A stretch of DNA of 40,268 nucleotides, taken from assembly GCA_018058545.1 (NCBI GenBank), contig JAGOZU010000022.1, positions 1-40,268 of the forward strand. Direction: 5' to 3'. The notes below the pieces were generated by a model. It was not told the DNA's origin. It was given only the letters and a program-made list of their open reading frames with translations, and made no database searches. Position numbers and translations under genes: made by a program. Below, piece after piece: positions 8,708 to 18,454 of this stretch; position 1 is the first letter of the stretch, and each line of letters starts with the position of its first letter. The DNA comes from Promineifilum sp. GTDB taxonomy: Bacteria > Chloroflexota > Anaerolineae > Promineifilales > Promineifilaceae.

Positions 8708-11533
8708 TCAGGGCGCAGCTTCGACCCGGATCGCAAGCGGCAAGCGATAACTGTCGGAACCATCGGCCGTCGTCAATCGGCGGCCGGTGGTGGAATCATA
8801 CAGACCAACGACCAGTTGTGCCGCTCCGCGATAGTCAGGGTCGCGCCAGGCCAGCTCGTGCGGGTCGATGATATATTCTCCCGGCAGCCATTCATCGGTC
8901 GGCCGCCGGCCATTATCCGGCAGGGAGTCGTGCTGGGCGATGAGCGCCCCGTCCTCGCCGACCAGGTGAATGAACACGGTGTAGCTGGTCGGGATCGCTC
9001 CCTGGCTCGAGTTCCAATAAAGGGTGATCGGTATGGGGCCGGTGGTGGTGACGGTATCCGGTGGAGAGTCAACGCCGATTAACGTAATACCATGCTCGAA
9101 TCGGGCATCGGCCAAATTCTGAACAGCCGGTCGCTCAAATAGAACATCCGAACCGGAGATCGTCACCTCTCCGAGATTCTCAACCCGGCCATCGACCACG
9201 ATCGCCAGATTGGCCTTGCCTTCAACCCCGGCCGGAATCCGAACATCGCGAACCTCATGAACGATCTCACCCCGTTGCCAGTTGTCGGTTGGGTACCGCC
9301 CGTTGGCCAGAGCATCACTATTCTCGGCCAGAACCTCGCCATTTTGTTCCAGCCGCAATGAGGGTCGCAGATCGGGCAGAGCATCAGCCGTCGAGCGCCA
9401 CGTCAACCCCACGCGAACCGCCTGCCCGGGCCGATAAGGGCCGGGACCAAGCGATGCGCCAACCAATTGCAAACCGTCGGCCATCTCGACGGGCGTATCC
9501 CACAGCGGTGGCGGGAACGCTTCATAGGGGCTTGGGCCCAATCCGATGGGGGCAGATAGCGCTACGGAACCCAATGGGATCAATCGGCCGACAGGACTGT
9601 TCCCCGCATCAAGGCCTTCCAGCGGGGTCATCGCAGCATCATCCTCCCGATAGACGACCAGCTCCAGCAACATCTCAACCGGCGGCGTCCCAGGCGAGAG
9701 CGGCAAGAGGTGATAAGTGACGACGACCTCGCCGGGCTTCCAATGCTCGGCCGTTGCTCCGGCATCGTTGAGCAAGGTCGTATCGAGTTGCGAGACGCGC
9801 TCGCTTGTTACCGGGTCGCGCAGCATGAGACCGGCCCGGTAAGGACGTGCTTGCGACCCGTCCTCCCCTGCCTCAGACATCCGCCAGCAGAGAGCCACCG
9901 CCACAGCCGTATCCGACTCTGCCCCCTGCTCAATCCAGACCGATTCCAGATGCAGCCCATCAAAATGCATCGCAGGGCGCGTCAGGCCAGATGAGCCACA
10001 GTCAGGCAGTGGACCTGGTCGTTGGGACAAACGATACTCGTGCAAGCTCACATCATTGAAAGGGGTCACGCCCAGCCGATAGCCACGACGCTCCAATTCA
10101 AACGGCAACCGGCCCTGCCAATCCCTCATGCTGCGCGGATACTCAACCGTGTAGACGCGGCCGGTCTCGGCGCAGGGTTTCTCTCCCGTACAATCCAAAG
10201 CGCTTAACAAAGGGGAAGCCGGGTCATGGGGGGAACTCGGCAGATTGGGCATCAGAACGGCCGCTTCACCGCTGTATTCAAACGGCAACGACCAATCGGT
10301 ATCGGGGATAAATACCACATCGCCGGGCTCAGTGACCGATTCAAGATAGGACGCCACCCCCCGGATATCGGGCTTGGCCGTCGAAGAGTCGAAGAAGTAG
10401 TGGCCGAGGCCATAGAGGCTCAGGGACACGACCCCCATCGCTAGGGCCAGGCTCGCCAGCCGCCCAGCCCAATGACGAGCGGGATACACGAGGAAGGCGG
10501 CCAGCGGAACCAGCATCGCGGCAAACATGGCGATGTAGCGAGGGTGCGAGAACGAGCGCACGTTCCAGACAAAAAGCGCGGCCAGGAGGGGTACAAGCCA
10601 GTGAGCCGACAACATGGAAACGGCCGTCCAATGCAACCGCCTCGACCGCAAAATATGGTACGCTATCAGGCCGACGGTCAGGAACGCCGTCGCACAGGCT
10701 GTCAGCCGCACGAATCCATCGACCAGTGACCCGGCCAGCCCCGTCAGATGAAACACCCACACTTGCGAGAGCAGATACGAGAGCGGCACGGGATCGGTGG
10801 TGAACGTTCCCGCGCCGGCCTCGGCCCGGACGGCCGCCCAGTTGACCGCGACGCCGATAAGCCAGGGCAGACAGGCGAAAGCCACGGCGATATGAGCAAC
10901 GATCCAGCGACGCGCTCCCGTCCAATCTCGCCGCCGAAGGAACGTCAGAAGCCCCCAAAGAGCGATATAAACCACGCCGAAGACGACGATATAATGCAGG
11001 TGCAGGCCGATCCATTCGATGACAACCAGATAGACTAACGGACGGGTGCCCACCTTCCCGGCCGCTATCAGCCGCCCGGCCAGCAAGAGGGCCGCGATAT
11101 AGATCAGGGGCAGCATGGCATAGACGCGGATCTCCTGCCCGTAGATGACCGACAGCGGCGACAGAAGCATCAGGACGCCGCCAATCCAGGGCAATGCGGA
11201 TCGGCGCGAACTCCCGCTCCAATGACGGACGGCCGTAAAGACCAAAGCCACCTGCGTCAGGCTGGCCAACGCGCTCAGATAACGGCCGGTGAACGGCGAC
11301 ACGCCAACAAGAGCGAGCCAGCCCTTAAGGAGGAAGAAGTAGAGAGGCGGGTGGATGTTGTCGAGCCGGTCGCGGATGATCTCGGCCCAACTGGACGTCG
11401 CCAAATGCAGGCTGATGCCCTCGTCCCACCACAGGCTTTGAAAGTCAAGCCGAAACAGTCGCAGGGCAAACGCCGCCAACAACAGCGCGACGAGAAGATA
11501 GAGAGAATGGGTTCGCCGTTTGTCTGGCATCAT
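8708..11533 (-). CDS. GT39-like GT-C glycosyltransferase with three C-terminal beta modules
   Basis: The 941-residue protein has a multi-helix GT-C domain (residues 1-385). The first outer loop holds the acidic motif WWDEGIS (D37, E38), followed by HPPLYF at 61-66 and YGQEIRVYAMLPL near 131-143, as in the PMT_2/GT39 group that transfers sugars from polyprenyl-phosphate donors on the outer membrane face. Residues 400-505 are an extracytoplasmic domain and residues 522-935 hold three beta-sandwich-like modules, the last with YTVFIHLVGEDG, RPTDEW and VVGLYDSTTGRRL. It lies seven bases after the other GT39-like gene and is probably cotranscribed. The acceptor is unknown. A length of over 900 residues is well above the usual 450-600 because of the added modules. 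Confidence 0.85.
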   Translation of the reverse strand: MMPDKRRTHSLYLLVALLLAAFALRLFRLDFQSLWWDEGISLHLATSSWAEIIRDRLDNIHPPLYFFLLKGWLALVGVSPFTGRYLSALASLTQVALVFTAVRHWSGSSRRSALPWIGGVLMLLSPLSVIYGQEIRVYAMLPLIYIAALLLAGRLIAAGKVGTRPLVYLVVIEWIGLHLHYIVVFGVVYIALWGLLTFLRRRDWTGARRWIVAHIAVAFACLPWLIGVAVNWAAVRAEAGAGTFTTDPVPLSYLLSQVWVFHLTGLAGSLVDGFVRLTACATAFLTVGLIAYHILRSRRLHWTAVSMLSAHWLVPLLAALFVWNVRSFSHPRYIAMFAAMLVPLAAFLVYPARHWAGRLASLALAMGVVSLSLYGLGHYFFDSSTAKPDIRGVASYLESVTEPGDVVFIPDTDWSLPFEYSGEAAVLMPNLPSSPHDPASPLLSALDCTGEKPCAETGRVYTVEYPRSMRDWQGRLPFELERRGYRLGVTPFNDVSLHEYRLSQRPGPLPDCGSSGLTRPAMHFDGLHLESVWIEQGAESDTAVAVALCWRMSEAGEDGSQARPYRAGLMLRDPVTSERVSQLDTTLLNDAGATAEHWKPGEVVVTYHLLPLSPGTPPVEMLLELVVYREDDAAMTPLEGLDAGNSPVGRLIPLGSVALSAPIGLGPSPYEAFPPPLWDTPVEMADGLQLVGASLGPGPYRPGQAVRVGLTWRSTADALPDLRPSLRLEQNGEVLAENSDALANGRYPTDNWQRGEIVHEVRDVRIPAGVEGKANLAIVVDGRVENLGEVTISGSDVLFERPAVQNLADARFEHGITLIGVDSPPDTVTTTGPIPITLYWNSSQGAIPTSYTVFIHLVGEDGALIAQHDSLPDNGRRPTDEWLPGEYIIDPHELAWRDPDYRGAAQLVVGLYDSTTGRRLTTADGSDSYRLPLAIRVEAAP

Positions 11534-11540
11534 TATCGGC

Positions 11541-14498
11541 TCAGGGCGAGGTCACGCGAATGACCAGCGGGAGGATGACGTAATCCTCTCCCACAAACCC
11601 GTCGCCGCTCTCCACAAACGAATAGGCCGGCAGGCGCGCTCCGCTCTCGGCCGAATAAAGCCCCACGCGGAGGCGATAATCTCCCGGCGACAGATCGGGC
11701 GGCAGAGGGATCGGGAAGCGGTCGATGACGATCTGTCCGGCATCCAAAATATCGGTCGGCAACCCGCCGGGCCAATGATCAGCAACCTGGACGATATTGT
11801 CATCGTCGTCGAGCAAGTGGACGAAGACGGTGAATACCTCGCCATGCGCCGCATATTTTCGCCAGAAAAGGGTCAACTCCGGCGATTCACCCGGCCTGGC
11901 CGACAGCTCGGTTGTGTCAAGCCCGAGCAAATCCAGCGCGCTAAAACTCACAAGGTAGGACACCGGGACATCAACCTCGTACAGCCGATCGATATTATTG
12001 ATCTGAATCTCACCCAGCGTTTGCGATTCGCCAAGCGGAGAGCCGTCAGTCGGACCAACCATCAGGGTATAGCGACCGGGAAGCAGATCCGGCGGTAACG
12101 GGACGCGATATTTCTCCTGAATGGTCTCGCCGACGCGCCACAGGCCGGTATCATAACGGCTGAGCGGCCCCAGGTGGATGATGCGGGTCTCCTCCCCCTC
12201 CGATTGCCGAAGGCCCCAGGCAAGGTTTAAGCCGGCGGAAAGCGATCCCTCCGGCACGTGCCAGAACAGATCGACGGTTAGTTCGCCCCCGGCCAACGCC
12301 TCTGGTGGAATCTCCCCGTGACCCAACAACCTCAACTGCCCATCCAGCCAGCTCGTTTCGACGAAATGCGGGACTTGCAGGCGCGACGCCGATATAACCT
12401 GTTCCGGCGGCGACACGGTAATCTCGCCCGCCTTGAAAGCAACCCCCTGGAACCCTTCTTCCCCGACGTGCACCGGCAGCCGCCCGGCCGTCTGGGCATC
12501 GATGACCGACAGAGCGATCTGATAGCTCGCGGGGGGGATGCCCGGCGGCAACTCCAGCAGGTAGCGAACGACACCGGTCTCAACGGCCGGCCAGTCGCCC
12601 GGATAAAAGTGAAACTCATTCAACAGGTCCGTCTCCAGGGAAGTCCAGACATTGCCGTATTCATCCGCGACAACTATGCGCAATAAAAGACGGAAATCGG
12701 GCGGCGCGGGAGCCGGGAGCCGCCAGCGGACGGCAAGCGTGACCACATCGTCAGCGATCGCTTGCGAGTACGCCGTAAGATCGATGCGGTCGCCAAATGA
12801 GACCGGAGCGGCAAGAACGGGTGGCATGGCGGCCGCAGCGGGCGATGGGTTGCGATAGACCCAGGCCTGATCCAGCCCACCAAATTGAACCGTATGGATT
12901 AACTCCAGTCCTCGTGTCTGGTCATCCCAATCCGCCGGGTTAAGCTGGCGGCCGCCGAGGGTGACGATAGCATAGTCGGCCGACTCAGGATCATCCAGAC
13001 CATCCACAAGCGTGGTTCCGGTGAAAAAGGGAGCCAGGGCGGGAACGATCCCGGCGATGGCCCGCTCGCTCTCGACCGCCGGTTGGGTTTGAGTCAGCCA
13101 TCGGCCGCCCGCGCCGATCCCCTCCCCCCAGCCGGCGGGCAGAACGGCGACGGCCGTCCGCGGCCCACCGACGAGCGGATTATAGGCCGCCAGCGGATAG
13201 GCGGCGTAAACCAGCCAGTAGGCGACATGGCCGAGAATCGCCAGCATCAATACCCGGCGGCCGATCCGCCAATCGCGACCCGCCCATTTAGCCCAGACGA
13301 CGGCCGCCGCCACCAGCAGCGCGGGCACGACGGGCAGGATATAGCGGTCGAATTTCTTGGCCGCGGGGGTGATGGCCACCAGAAACAAAACGGCCCAAAC
13401 CAGGAGCAACAGGATCGGGCAGGCGCCGGAATTCGCCTTGCGGCGATCTTTCCGCCGGTCTATCAGCAGCGCCGCCGCCGGAAATAGCGCCAACCACACG
13501 ACAGGGCCGAGTCGCCAGAGAAGCGTCACCGGGTAGAACAGGGGGCCATGGTCAAAGGCAACCCGGCCGAGGAAAAATGTCTCGCGCAGGGCTTCCTCCA
13601 GATGGCGATTGGCGCTGCCGCCGACCGTGGCCAGAACGGCCGCCGGGGAAACCCACAAGGCGGGATAGAGGGCAAGGATGACGACCAGACACGCCGCACC
13701 CCAGGTGATACCGTTGCGCAGCAAGGCAGCCACACGAGCCATCGTAGGTCGCCCACTATCGCGCAATCGAACCCATAGCATGGCCAGCCCGCTTACCGGC
13801 AGAAGCAGGAGCGTGGGGGTCTTGGTTAGGACGGCCAGGCCGGCCAACGCCCCGGCTGCGGCCAACCAGGGCCACGCTCTCTTCCCTGCTACGTCAGGCA
13901 TCAGGCCACCGGCCAGCGTCAGCAACGACAGGGTGACAAACGTGGCGCTGAGTCCGTCCACATGGAGCAGCCCGGACAACCCAACCAGAAAGGGATCGAG
14001 GGCCAGAAACAACCCGACGACGGCCGCCGCCCTGCGCCCCCAGAGGTGACGGGCCAGAAAACAGGCGGCGACGATACCGAGGCTGTTGACCAACGCCACC
14101 GCAACGCGGCCGCCGGTCAACAGGACGGCCAGATGGCGGAACGCCTCGACATTGTCAGGCGTCAGGGTAGCCATCCTGGTCAGCCAGTCGTAGGATTCGC
14201 GCGCGCTGCCGGTGAGCCAAAGCTGGACGGTCATGCCCGCCGCGCCAAGCCACGTGGTCGTCACGCCCGGATGCCCGGCGATGAGTGTGTCCGCCCAACG
14301 GCCGTCGAACAGCGCCTCGCGAAATTGGAGCGAACGATAGACCCAGATCGACTCATCAGGGGTGATGTAGCGGTCGATGGCCACCAGGCGAGGAAGGAGT
14401 GCCAGCACAAAAATGAGAACAGGAAATAGCTGGAACAACCATTTTGGCGCGTTTCGGCGCTCCATTCCATCGGAAATTTTTGCTCGTCCAGCCATCAC
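11541..14498 (-). CDS. GT39-like GT-C glycosyltransferase with three C-terminal beta modules (second copy)
   Basis: The 985-residue product has a GT-C membrane domain (about residues 20-440) with the acidic motif PDESIWVYRS (D48, E49), GHPGVTTTW near 75-83 and the conserved LDPFLVGLSGLLHVDGL at 167-183, which is typical of PMT_2/GT39 proteins. After an outer domain (445-555), residues 567-982 carry three modules of the same beta type as its neighbour, the last with FTVFVHLLDD and YRLRVGLYSAESGARLP. The start is GTG at 14498 or ATG at 14495. A good promoter places transcription start at 14497-14498, so the mRNA is likely leaderless. It heads a two-gene minus-strand unit and diverges from the S1 gene. 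Confidence 0.85.
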   Translation of the reverse strand: MMAGRAKISDGMERRNAPKWLFQLFPVLIFVLALLPRLVAIDRYITPDESIWVYRSLQFREALFDGRWADTLIAGHPGVTTTWLGAAGMTVQLWLTGSARESYDWLTRMATLTPDNVEAFRHLAVLLTGGRVAVALVNSLGIVAACFLARHLWGRRAAAVVGLFLALDPFLVGLSGLLHVDGLSATFVTLSLLTLAGGLMPDVAGKRAWPWLAAAGALAGLAVLTKTPTLLLLPVSGLAMLWVRLRDSGRPTMARVAALLRNGITWGAACLVVILALYPALWVSPAAVLATVGGSANRHLEEALRETFFLGRVAFDHGPLFYPVTLLWRLGPVVWLALFPAAALLIDRRKDRRKANSGACPILLLLVWAVLFLVAITPAAKKFDRYILPVVPALLVAAAVVWAKWAGRDWRIGRRVLMLAILGHVAYWLVYAAYPLAAYNPLVGGPRTAVAVLPAGWGEGIGAGGRWLTQTQPAVESERAIAGIVPALAPFFTGTTLVDGLDDPESADYAIVTLGGRQLNPADWDDQTRGLELIHTVQFGGLDQAWVYRNPSPAAAAMPPVLAAPVSFGDRIDLTAYSQAIADDVVTLAVRWRLPAPAPPDFRLLLRIVVADEYGNVWTSLETDLLNEFHFYPGDWPAVETGVVRYLLELPPGIPPASYQIALSVIDAQTAGRLPVHVGEEGFQGVAFKAGEITVSPPEQVISASRLQVPHFVETSWLDGQLRLLGHGEIPPEALAGGELTVDLFWHVPEGSLSAGLNLAWGLRQSEGEETRIIHLGPLSRYDTGLWRVGETIQEKYRVPLPPDLLPGRYTLMVGPTDGSPLGESQTLGEIQINNIDRLYEVDVPVSYLVSFSALDLLGLDTTELSARPGESPELTLFWRKYAAHGEVFTVFVHLLDDDDNIVQVADHWPGGLPTDILDAGQIVIDRFPIPLPPDLSPGDYRLRVGLYSAESGARLPAYSFVESGDGFVGEDYVILPLVIRVTSP

Positions 14499-14503
14499 CG
14501 CAA

Positions 14504-14532
14504 CGTATACAATACATTAGTTTTATTGCCAA
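14504..14532 (-). promoter_or_regulatory. Promoter for the GT39-like operon, leaderless
   Basis: On the minus strand TTGGCA (14532-14527) and TATACG (14509-14504) are separated by 17 bases. The expected start of transcription falls on the start codon itself. The -35 box overlaps that of the plus-strand promoter because TTGCCAA reads as a -35 on both strands. Confidence 0.65.
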
Positions 14533-14553
14533 GTGACCCAAACCAAGTATAAT
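14526..14553 (+). promoter_or_regulatory. Sigma-70 type promoter for the S1 gene
   Basis: TTGCCA (14526-14531), a 16-base spacer and a perfect TATAAT (14548-14553). The transcript would start near 14560, about 30 bases ahead of the GTG at 14592 and 50 ahead of the ATG at 14610. Confidence 0.75.
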
Positions 14554-14591
14554 CCGTCAAAATTGGGCGCTGGGGAGTACCTCTGGCGCAG

Positions 14592-15761
14592 GTGGGTATT
14601 TTAGGAAAAATGATTGACTCCGAATTTGGTGACGCCGAACACCCCATGAACTTTCTCCTCAACGAGGAAGTGTATTTTCCAACCGCCGGAGAGATCCGGT
14701 CGGGCCGTATCGTTGAGTTTCGTAACAACGAAATCCTCGTCGATATCGGGGCCAAGTCCGAGGGGCTTATTCCCAGCCAGGAAACGGCGGGATTTGACTC
14801 AGCAACTCGGGCGCTGTTGCAGGAAGGAGAGGAGATCCTCGTCTTTATTGCCAACCCGGAAGACAACAATGGCAATATTATTCTTTCCTATCGTCGCGCG
14901 GCCGAAGAGCAGGATTGGCAACTCGCCGGCGAGCTTCTGGAATCCCAGGAAGCGATAGACACCGAGATCGTCGGCTTCAACAAGGGCGGCGTGCTCGTCG
15001 GTGTTGGCCAGTTGCGTGGCTTCGTGCCCAATTCCCAACTGCGCCGCGACCGCATGCCCGAAGGCGACCCTGATAACCGCCAACGCTCCTATCAATCACT
15101 GGTCGGTCAACCCATGTTGGCCAAGGTGATCGAGGTCGATCGACCGCGCAATCGCCTGATCCTGTCCGAGCAAGCCGCCTCGCGAGAAATTCGCCAGGCG
15201 CGCAAGAGCGAACTCTTCTCCTCTCTGGAGGAAGGCGCGGTCTTTGATGGACATGTCGTCAATCTGGCCGATTTCGGCGCGTTCGTCGATATCGGCGGGG
15301 TCGAAGGGCTGGTGCATCTGTCGGAGATGAGCTGGAAGCGCATCCAGAAGCCGGGCGACATGTTGCAAAAGGGTGACGCCGTGAAGGTGCAAATCCTCAG
15401 CGTCGACCAGGATCGCCAGCGTGTAGCCCTCAGCATGAAGCGGCTGGAATCAGACCCGTGGACGCGCATTGAGGACCTCTATCGTGTCGGGCAGCTCGTC
15501 GAGGCGGAGATCACCCGCCTGACCAAGTTTGGAGCGTTCGCCCGCGTGAATGATGACTACCAGTTGGAAGGACTGATCCATATCTCCGAGTTGGCTGAAG
15601 ACCGCGTCGAGCAGGCGCGGGATGTCGTCAAGCCCGGCGACAAGATCACCGTCCGTATCATTCGTCTGGACCCCAAGCTGCGGCAAGTCGGCCTGAGTCT
15701 GCGCCAGGTGGCTTCAGATAAATATATCGAAGAAGACCTGGCCATGCTGAATACGATGTAA
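14592..15761 (+). CDS. rpsA: S1 RNA-binding domain protein, ribosomal protein S1-like, four S1 domains
   Basis: The 389-residue protein carries four S1 (OB-fold) repeats at about residues 34-102, 117-194, 214-285 and 300-372. The third and fourth are closest to consensus (GHVVNLADFGAFVDIGGVEGL followed by VHLSEMSW; KFGAFARVN and EGLIHISELAEDRV). Such proteins bind mRNA on the 30S subunit to help initiation. With four domains it resembles the shorter S1 proteins of Gram-positive and related phyla rather than the six-domain proteobacterial form. The start is uncertain: GTG at 14592 or ATG at 14610, which has AGGA just three bases ahead. It is followed 58 bases later by clpC. Confidence 0.88.
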   Translation: MGILGKMIDSEFGDAEHPMNFLLNEEVYFPTAGEIRSGRIVEFRNNEILVDIGAKSEGLIPSQETAGFDSATRALLQEGEEILVFIANPEDNNGNIILSYRRAAEEQDWQLAGELLESQEAIDTEIVGFNKGGVLVGVGQLRGFVPNSQLRRDRMPEGDPDNRQRSYQSLVGQPMLAKVIEVDRPRNRLILSEQAASREIRQARKSELFSSLEEGAVFDGHVVNLADFGAFVDIGGVEGLVHLSEMSWKRIQKPGDMLQKGDAVKVQILSVDQDRQRVALSMKRLESDPWTRIEDLYRVGQLVEAEITRLTKFGAFARVNDDYQLEGLIHISELAEDRVEQARDVVKPGDKITVRIIRLDPKLRQVGLSLRQVASDKYIEEDLAMLNTM

Positions 15762-15770
15762 TTGGCTTCG

Positions 15771-15799
15771 TTGCACGAGGGTCCTTGTATCCGTATGAA
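15771..15799 (+). promoter_or_regulatory. Possible promoter for clpC
   Basis: TTGCAC (15771-15776), 17 bases, then TATGAA (15794-15799) lie between the S1 stop and clpC. A start near 15806 would leave a leader of about 14 bases that just includes the ribosome site. The -10 is a weak match, so cotranscription with the S1 gene is also possible. Confidence 0.35.
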
Positions 15800-15819
15800 T
15801 TTCCCTGAGGTGGAAAGCC

Positions 15820-18342
15820 GTGAACTCTAAGAATTGGGAACGATTCACTCAACGCGCTCGCAAGGTGTTGAGTCTGGCCCAGGATGAGGCGGAACGTCTC
15901 AACCACAGTTATATCGGCAGTGAACACGTATTGATCGGCCTGTTGCTGGAAGACGGCGGCGTTGCCGGTCGCGTTCTGCGCGAGCTTGGCCTCGAGGTGA
16001 CGCGCGTGCAGGCCATGGTCGAGCGTCTTTCCGGCGGTCAGGGAACCCGCACCCCCTTCTCGAAGACCGAGCTTTCCCCCAGCACCAAGCGGATCCTGGA
16101 ATACGCCATCGAAGAAGCGCGGCGGATGAGCCAGCATTACATCAGCACGGAGCACCTGCTCCTCGGTCTGGCTCGCCAGAATGAGGGGCTGGCCATCGAC
16201 GTGCTGCGCAAATTCGGCATCAGCGCCGAGCAGATCCGGCGGCAAACGCGCCGCATGCTGAAGGAAAGCTCCACCACGACGGCCGAGGGGCAGCCGCAGC
16301 AACAACAGCAGCAACGCCGGCAACAACAGCCGGCCAAGAAAGAAAAGAGCAAGACGCCGTTGGTTGATCAGTTGGCGACGGACCTGACCGCGCTGGCGCA
16401 GGAGTACGCGCTGGACCCGGTCATCGGCCGCCAAACGGAGATCGAGCGCGTCATCCAGATCCTGGCCCGCCGGACGAAGAACAACCCGGCCCTCATCGGC
16501 CAACCCGGCGTGGGCAAGACGGCCATCGTCGAAGGGTTGGCGCAACGTATCGTCGATGGACAGGTTCCTGAATCGCTGCATAACAAGCGCGTCCTGCAGC
16601 TGGACGTGGGCAGCCTGGTGGCGGGCACGATGTATCGCGGCCAGTTCGAGGAACGCCTCAAACGAGTCATCGAAGAACTGAAATCGAGCGATGCCATCCT
16701 CTTCATCGACGAGGTACACATGCTGGTGGGGGCCGGATCGGCGGGCAGTTCCGTCGACGCAGCCAACATCCTCAAGCCCTCGCTGGCCAGAGGTGAATTG
16801 CAATGCATCGGCGCGACGACGCTGGATGAGTACCGCAAGTACATCGAAAGCGACGCCGCCCTCGAGCGTCGCTTCCAGCCGGTGCATGTGGACGAACCCA
16901 GCGCCGAAGAGACGGTGCAGATCCTGAAGGGGATCAAGGGCGCTTACGAGCAGCACCACAACCTGTTGATATCGGACGAGGCCATCGAAGCGGCCGTGTT
17001 CCTATCCACGCGCTATGTGACCGAGCGTTTCCTGCCCGACAAGGCCATCGACCTGATCGACGAGGGAGCATCGCGTGTGCGCATGTACCGGGTGCAACAG
17101 CCGACCGACGTGCGCGAGGCGTATGACACGCTGCGCAACCTGCGCACCCAGCGCAACGAGGCCGTCGAGGCCGGTCGCTATGACGACGCCACGCGCATCC
17201 GCGAGCAGGAAGACGATATCCAGGAGCAACTCAATGAGTTGCGTGCCGGAACGACGAACGGCGACGACTCGCCGGTGCTGACCGCCGAAGACGTGGCCGA
17301 GGTGCTGTCGATGTGGACCGGCATCCCGGTCTACCAGTTGACGGAAGAGGAAAGTGCGCGCCTCCTGCGAATGGAAGAGGAGATGGAGAAGGCCATCGTC
17401 GGGCAGAAAGACGCCATCGTAGCCATCTCCAAGGCGGTTCGCCGCGCTCGCGCCGGATTAAAAGACCCTCGGCGGCCGATCGGCTCGTTCATGTTCCTCG
17501 GCCCCACAGGCGTAGGCAAGACGGAGCTGACCAAGGCGCTGGCCACCTTCCTGTTCGGCAGCGAGGATGCTCTGGTGCAACTCGACATGTCAGAATTCAT
17601 GGAGCGCCACAACGTCGCTCGTCTCGTCGGCTCGCCGCCCGGCTACGTCGGCTACGAGGACGCGGGCCAGCTGACCGAAGCGGTGCGTCGCCGCCCCTAC
17701 TCCATCGTCGTCTTCGACGAGATCGAGAAAGCGCACCCGGAGGCGTTCAACCTGCTCCTGCAAATCATGGAAGAGGGACACCTCTCCGACGCCAAGGGCC
17801 AGAAGGTGAACTTCCGCAACGCGATCATCATCCTGACCTCCAACGTCGGCGCGGACATGATCAAGAAAGGCGGTGGGCTGGGCTTCAACTTCAAGCAGGA
17901 TTCGGCCGTTCTCGTGGAAGAGAGCTACCGCGACATGCAGAAGAAGCTCATGGAGCAGCTGAAACGCAGCTTCCGCCCCGAGTTCCTGAACCGACTTGAC
18001 AGCGTCATCGTCTTCCGCCAGTTACAACCGGAGGACATCCGGCAGATCGTCGATATCGTCATCGAGGATGTCAACGAACGCATGGATGAGCACTTCCTGG
18101 TGCTGGAGGCGACCGACGCGGCCAAGGACTGGCTGGCGAAGAACGGCTATGACTCCGAATACGGGGCGCGGCCGTTGCGCCGTCTCGTGCAGCAGACGGT
18201 GGAAGACAAGCTGTCCGATGCCGTGCTGGCCGGGGAGTTCCAGGAAGGCGAGACGGTCATCATCGACGTCGAAGATGACCAGATCGTGCTGCGACACCCG
18301 ACGCCGGCGGAGACGGAAGAGGAGTTGTTGCCGGCGATTTAG
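15820..18342 (+). CDS. clpC: ClpC, AAA+ unfoldase subunit of the Clp protease
   Basis: ClpC is a two-ring AAA+ unfoldase that feeds proteins to ClpP. The 840 residues show all parts: two Clp-N repeats (about 1-75 and 80-147), D1 with Walker A GQPGVGKT at 227-234 and Walker B LFIDE at 294-298, a UVR-type middle segment at about 440-478 ([17 protein letters not shown]), D2 with Walker A GPTGVGKT at 561-568, and LGF at 687-689 at the place of the ClpP-docking loop. The middle domain is the short form of ClpC, not the long coiled coil of ClpB. The start is GTG at 15820 with GAGGTGG six bases ahead. The linker at 158-171 is unusually glutamine-rich. No ctsR or mcsAB genes are adjacent. Confidence 0.96.
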   Translation: MNSKNWERFTQRARKVLSLAQDEAERLNHSYIGSEHVLIGLLLEDGGVAGRVLRELGLEVTRVQAMVERLSGGQGTRTPFSKTELSPSTKRILEYAIEEARRMSQHYISTEHLLLGLARQNEGLAIDVLRKFGISAEQIRRQTRRMLKESSTTTAEGQPQQQQQQRRQQQPAKKEKSKTPLVDQLATDLTALAQEYALDPVIGRQTEIERVIQILARRTKNNPALIGQPGVGKTAIVEGLAQRIVDGQVPESLHNKRVLQLDVGSLVAGTMYRGQFEERLKRVIEELKSSDAILFIDEVHMLVGAGSAGSSVDAANILKPSLARGELQCIGATTLDEYRKYIESDAALERRFQPVHVDEPSAEETVQILKGIKGAYEQHHNLLISDEAIEAAVFLSTRYVTERFLPDKAIDLIDEGASRVRMYRVQQPTDVREAYDTLRNLRTQRNEAVEAGRYDDATRIREQEDDIQEQLNELRAGTTNGDDSPVLTAEDVAEVLSMWTGIPVYQLTEEESARLLRMEEEMEKAIVGQKDAIVAISKAVRRARAGLKDPRRPIGSFMFLGPTGVGKTELTKALATFLFGSEDALVQLDMSEFMERHNVARLVGSPPGYVGYEDAGQLTEAVRRRPYSIVVFDEIEKAHPEAFNLLLQIMEEGHLSDAKGQKVNFRNAIIILTSNVGADMIKKGGGLGFNFKQDSAVLVEESYRDMQKKLMEQLKRSFRPEFLNRLDSVIVFRQLQPEDIRQIVDIVIEDVNERMDEHFLVLEATDAAKDWLAKNGYDSEYGARPLRRLVQQTVEDKLSDAVLAGEFQEGETVIIDVEDDQIVLRHPTPAETEEELLPAI

Positions 18343-18377
18343 CGAGTGTTTCTCAACCGGTAGCGATTCAACAAATG

Positions 18378-18414
18378 AAAAGCGGGGCTGGAATTACTTC
18401 CAGCCCCGCTTTTT
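18378..18414 (+). terminator. Intrinsic terminator after clpC, bidirectional
   Basis: A 16-base perfect stem (left arm 18378-18393, right arm 18398-18413) with loop TTAC has a GC-rich core GCGGGGCTGG and ends in TTTTT on the plus strand. The left arm begins AAAA, which gives a U-tract in the other direction, so it can also stop the convergent GT39-like transcript that ends at 18455. Confidence 0.93.
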
Positions 18415-18454
18415 ATTGTGGAGACTCATCCATCTGAGATGGCGTCATCGCCCC

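Noticed and set aside
15658-16959. 433-codon open frame on the minus strand opposite clpC
   Set aside because: It lies across the highly conserved ClpC coding sequence; its translation has no recognisable domain and is typical of a shadow frame in GC-rich DNA.
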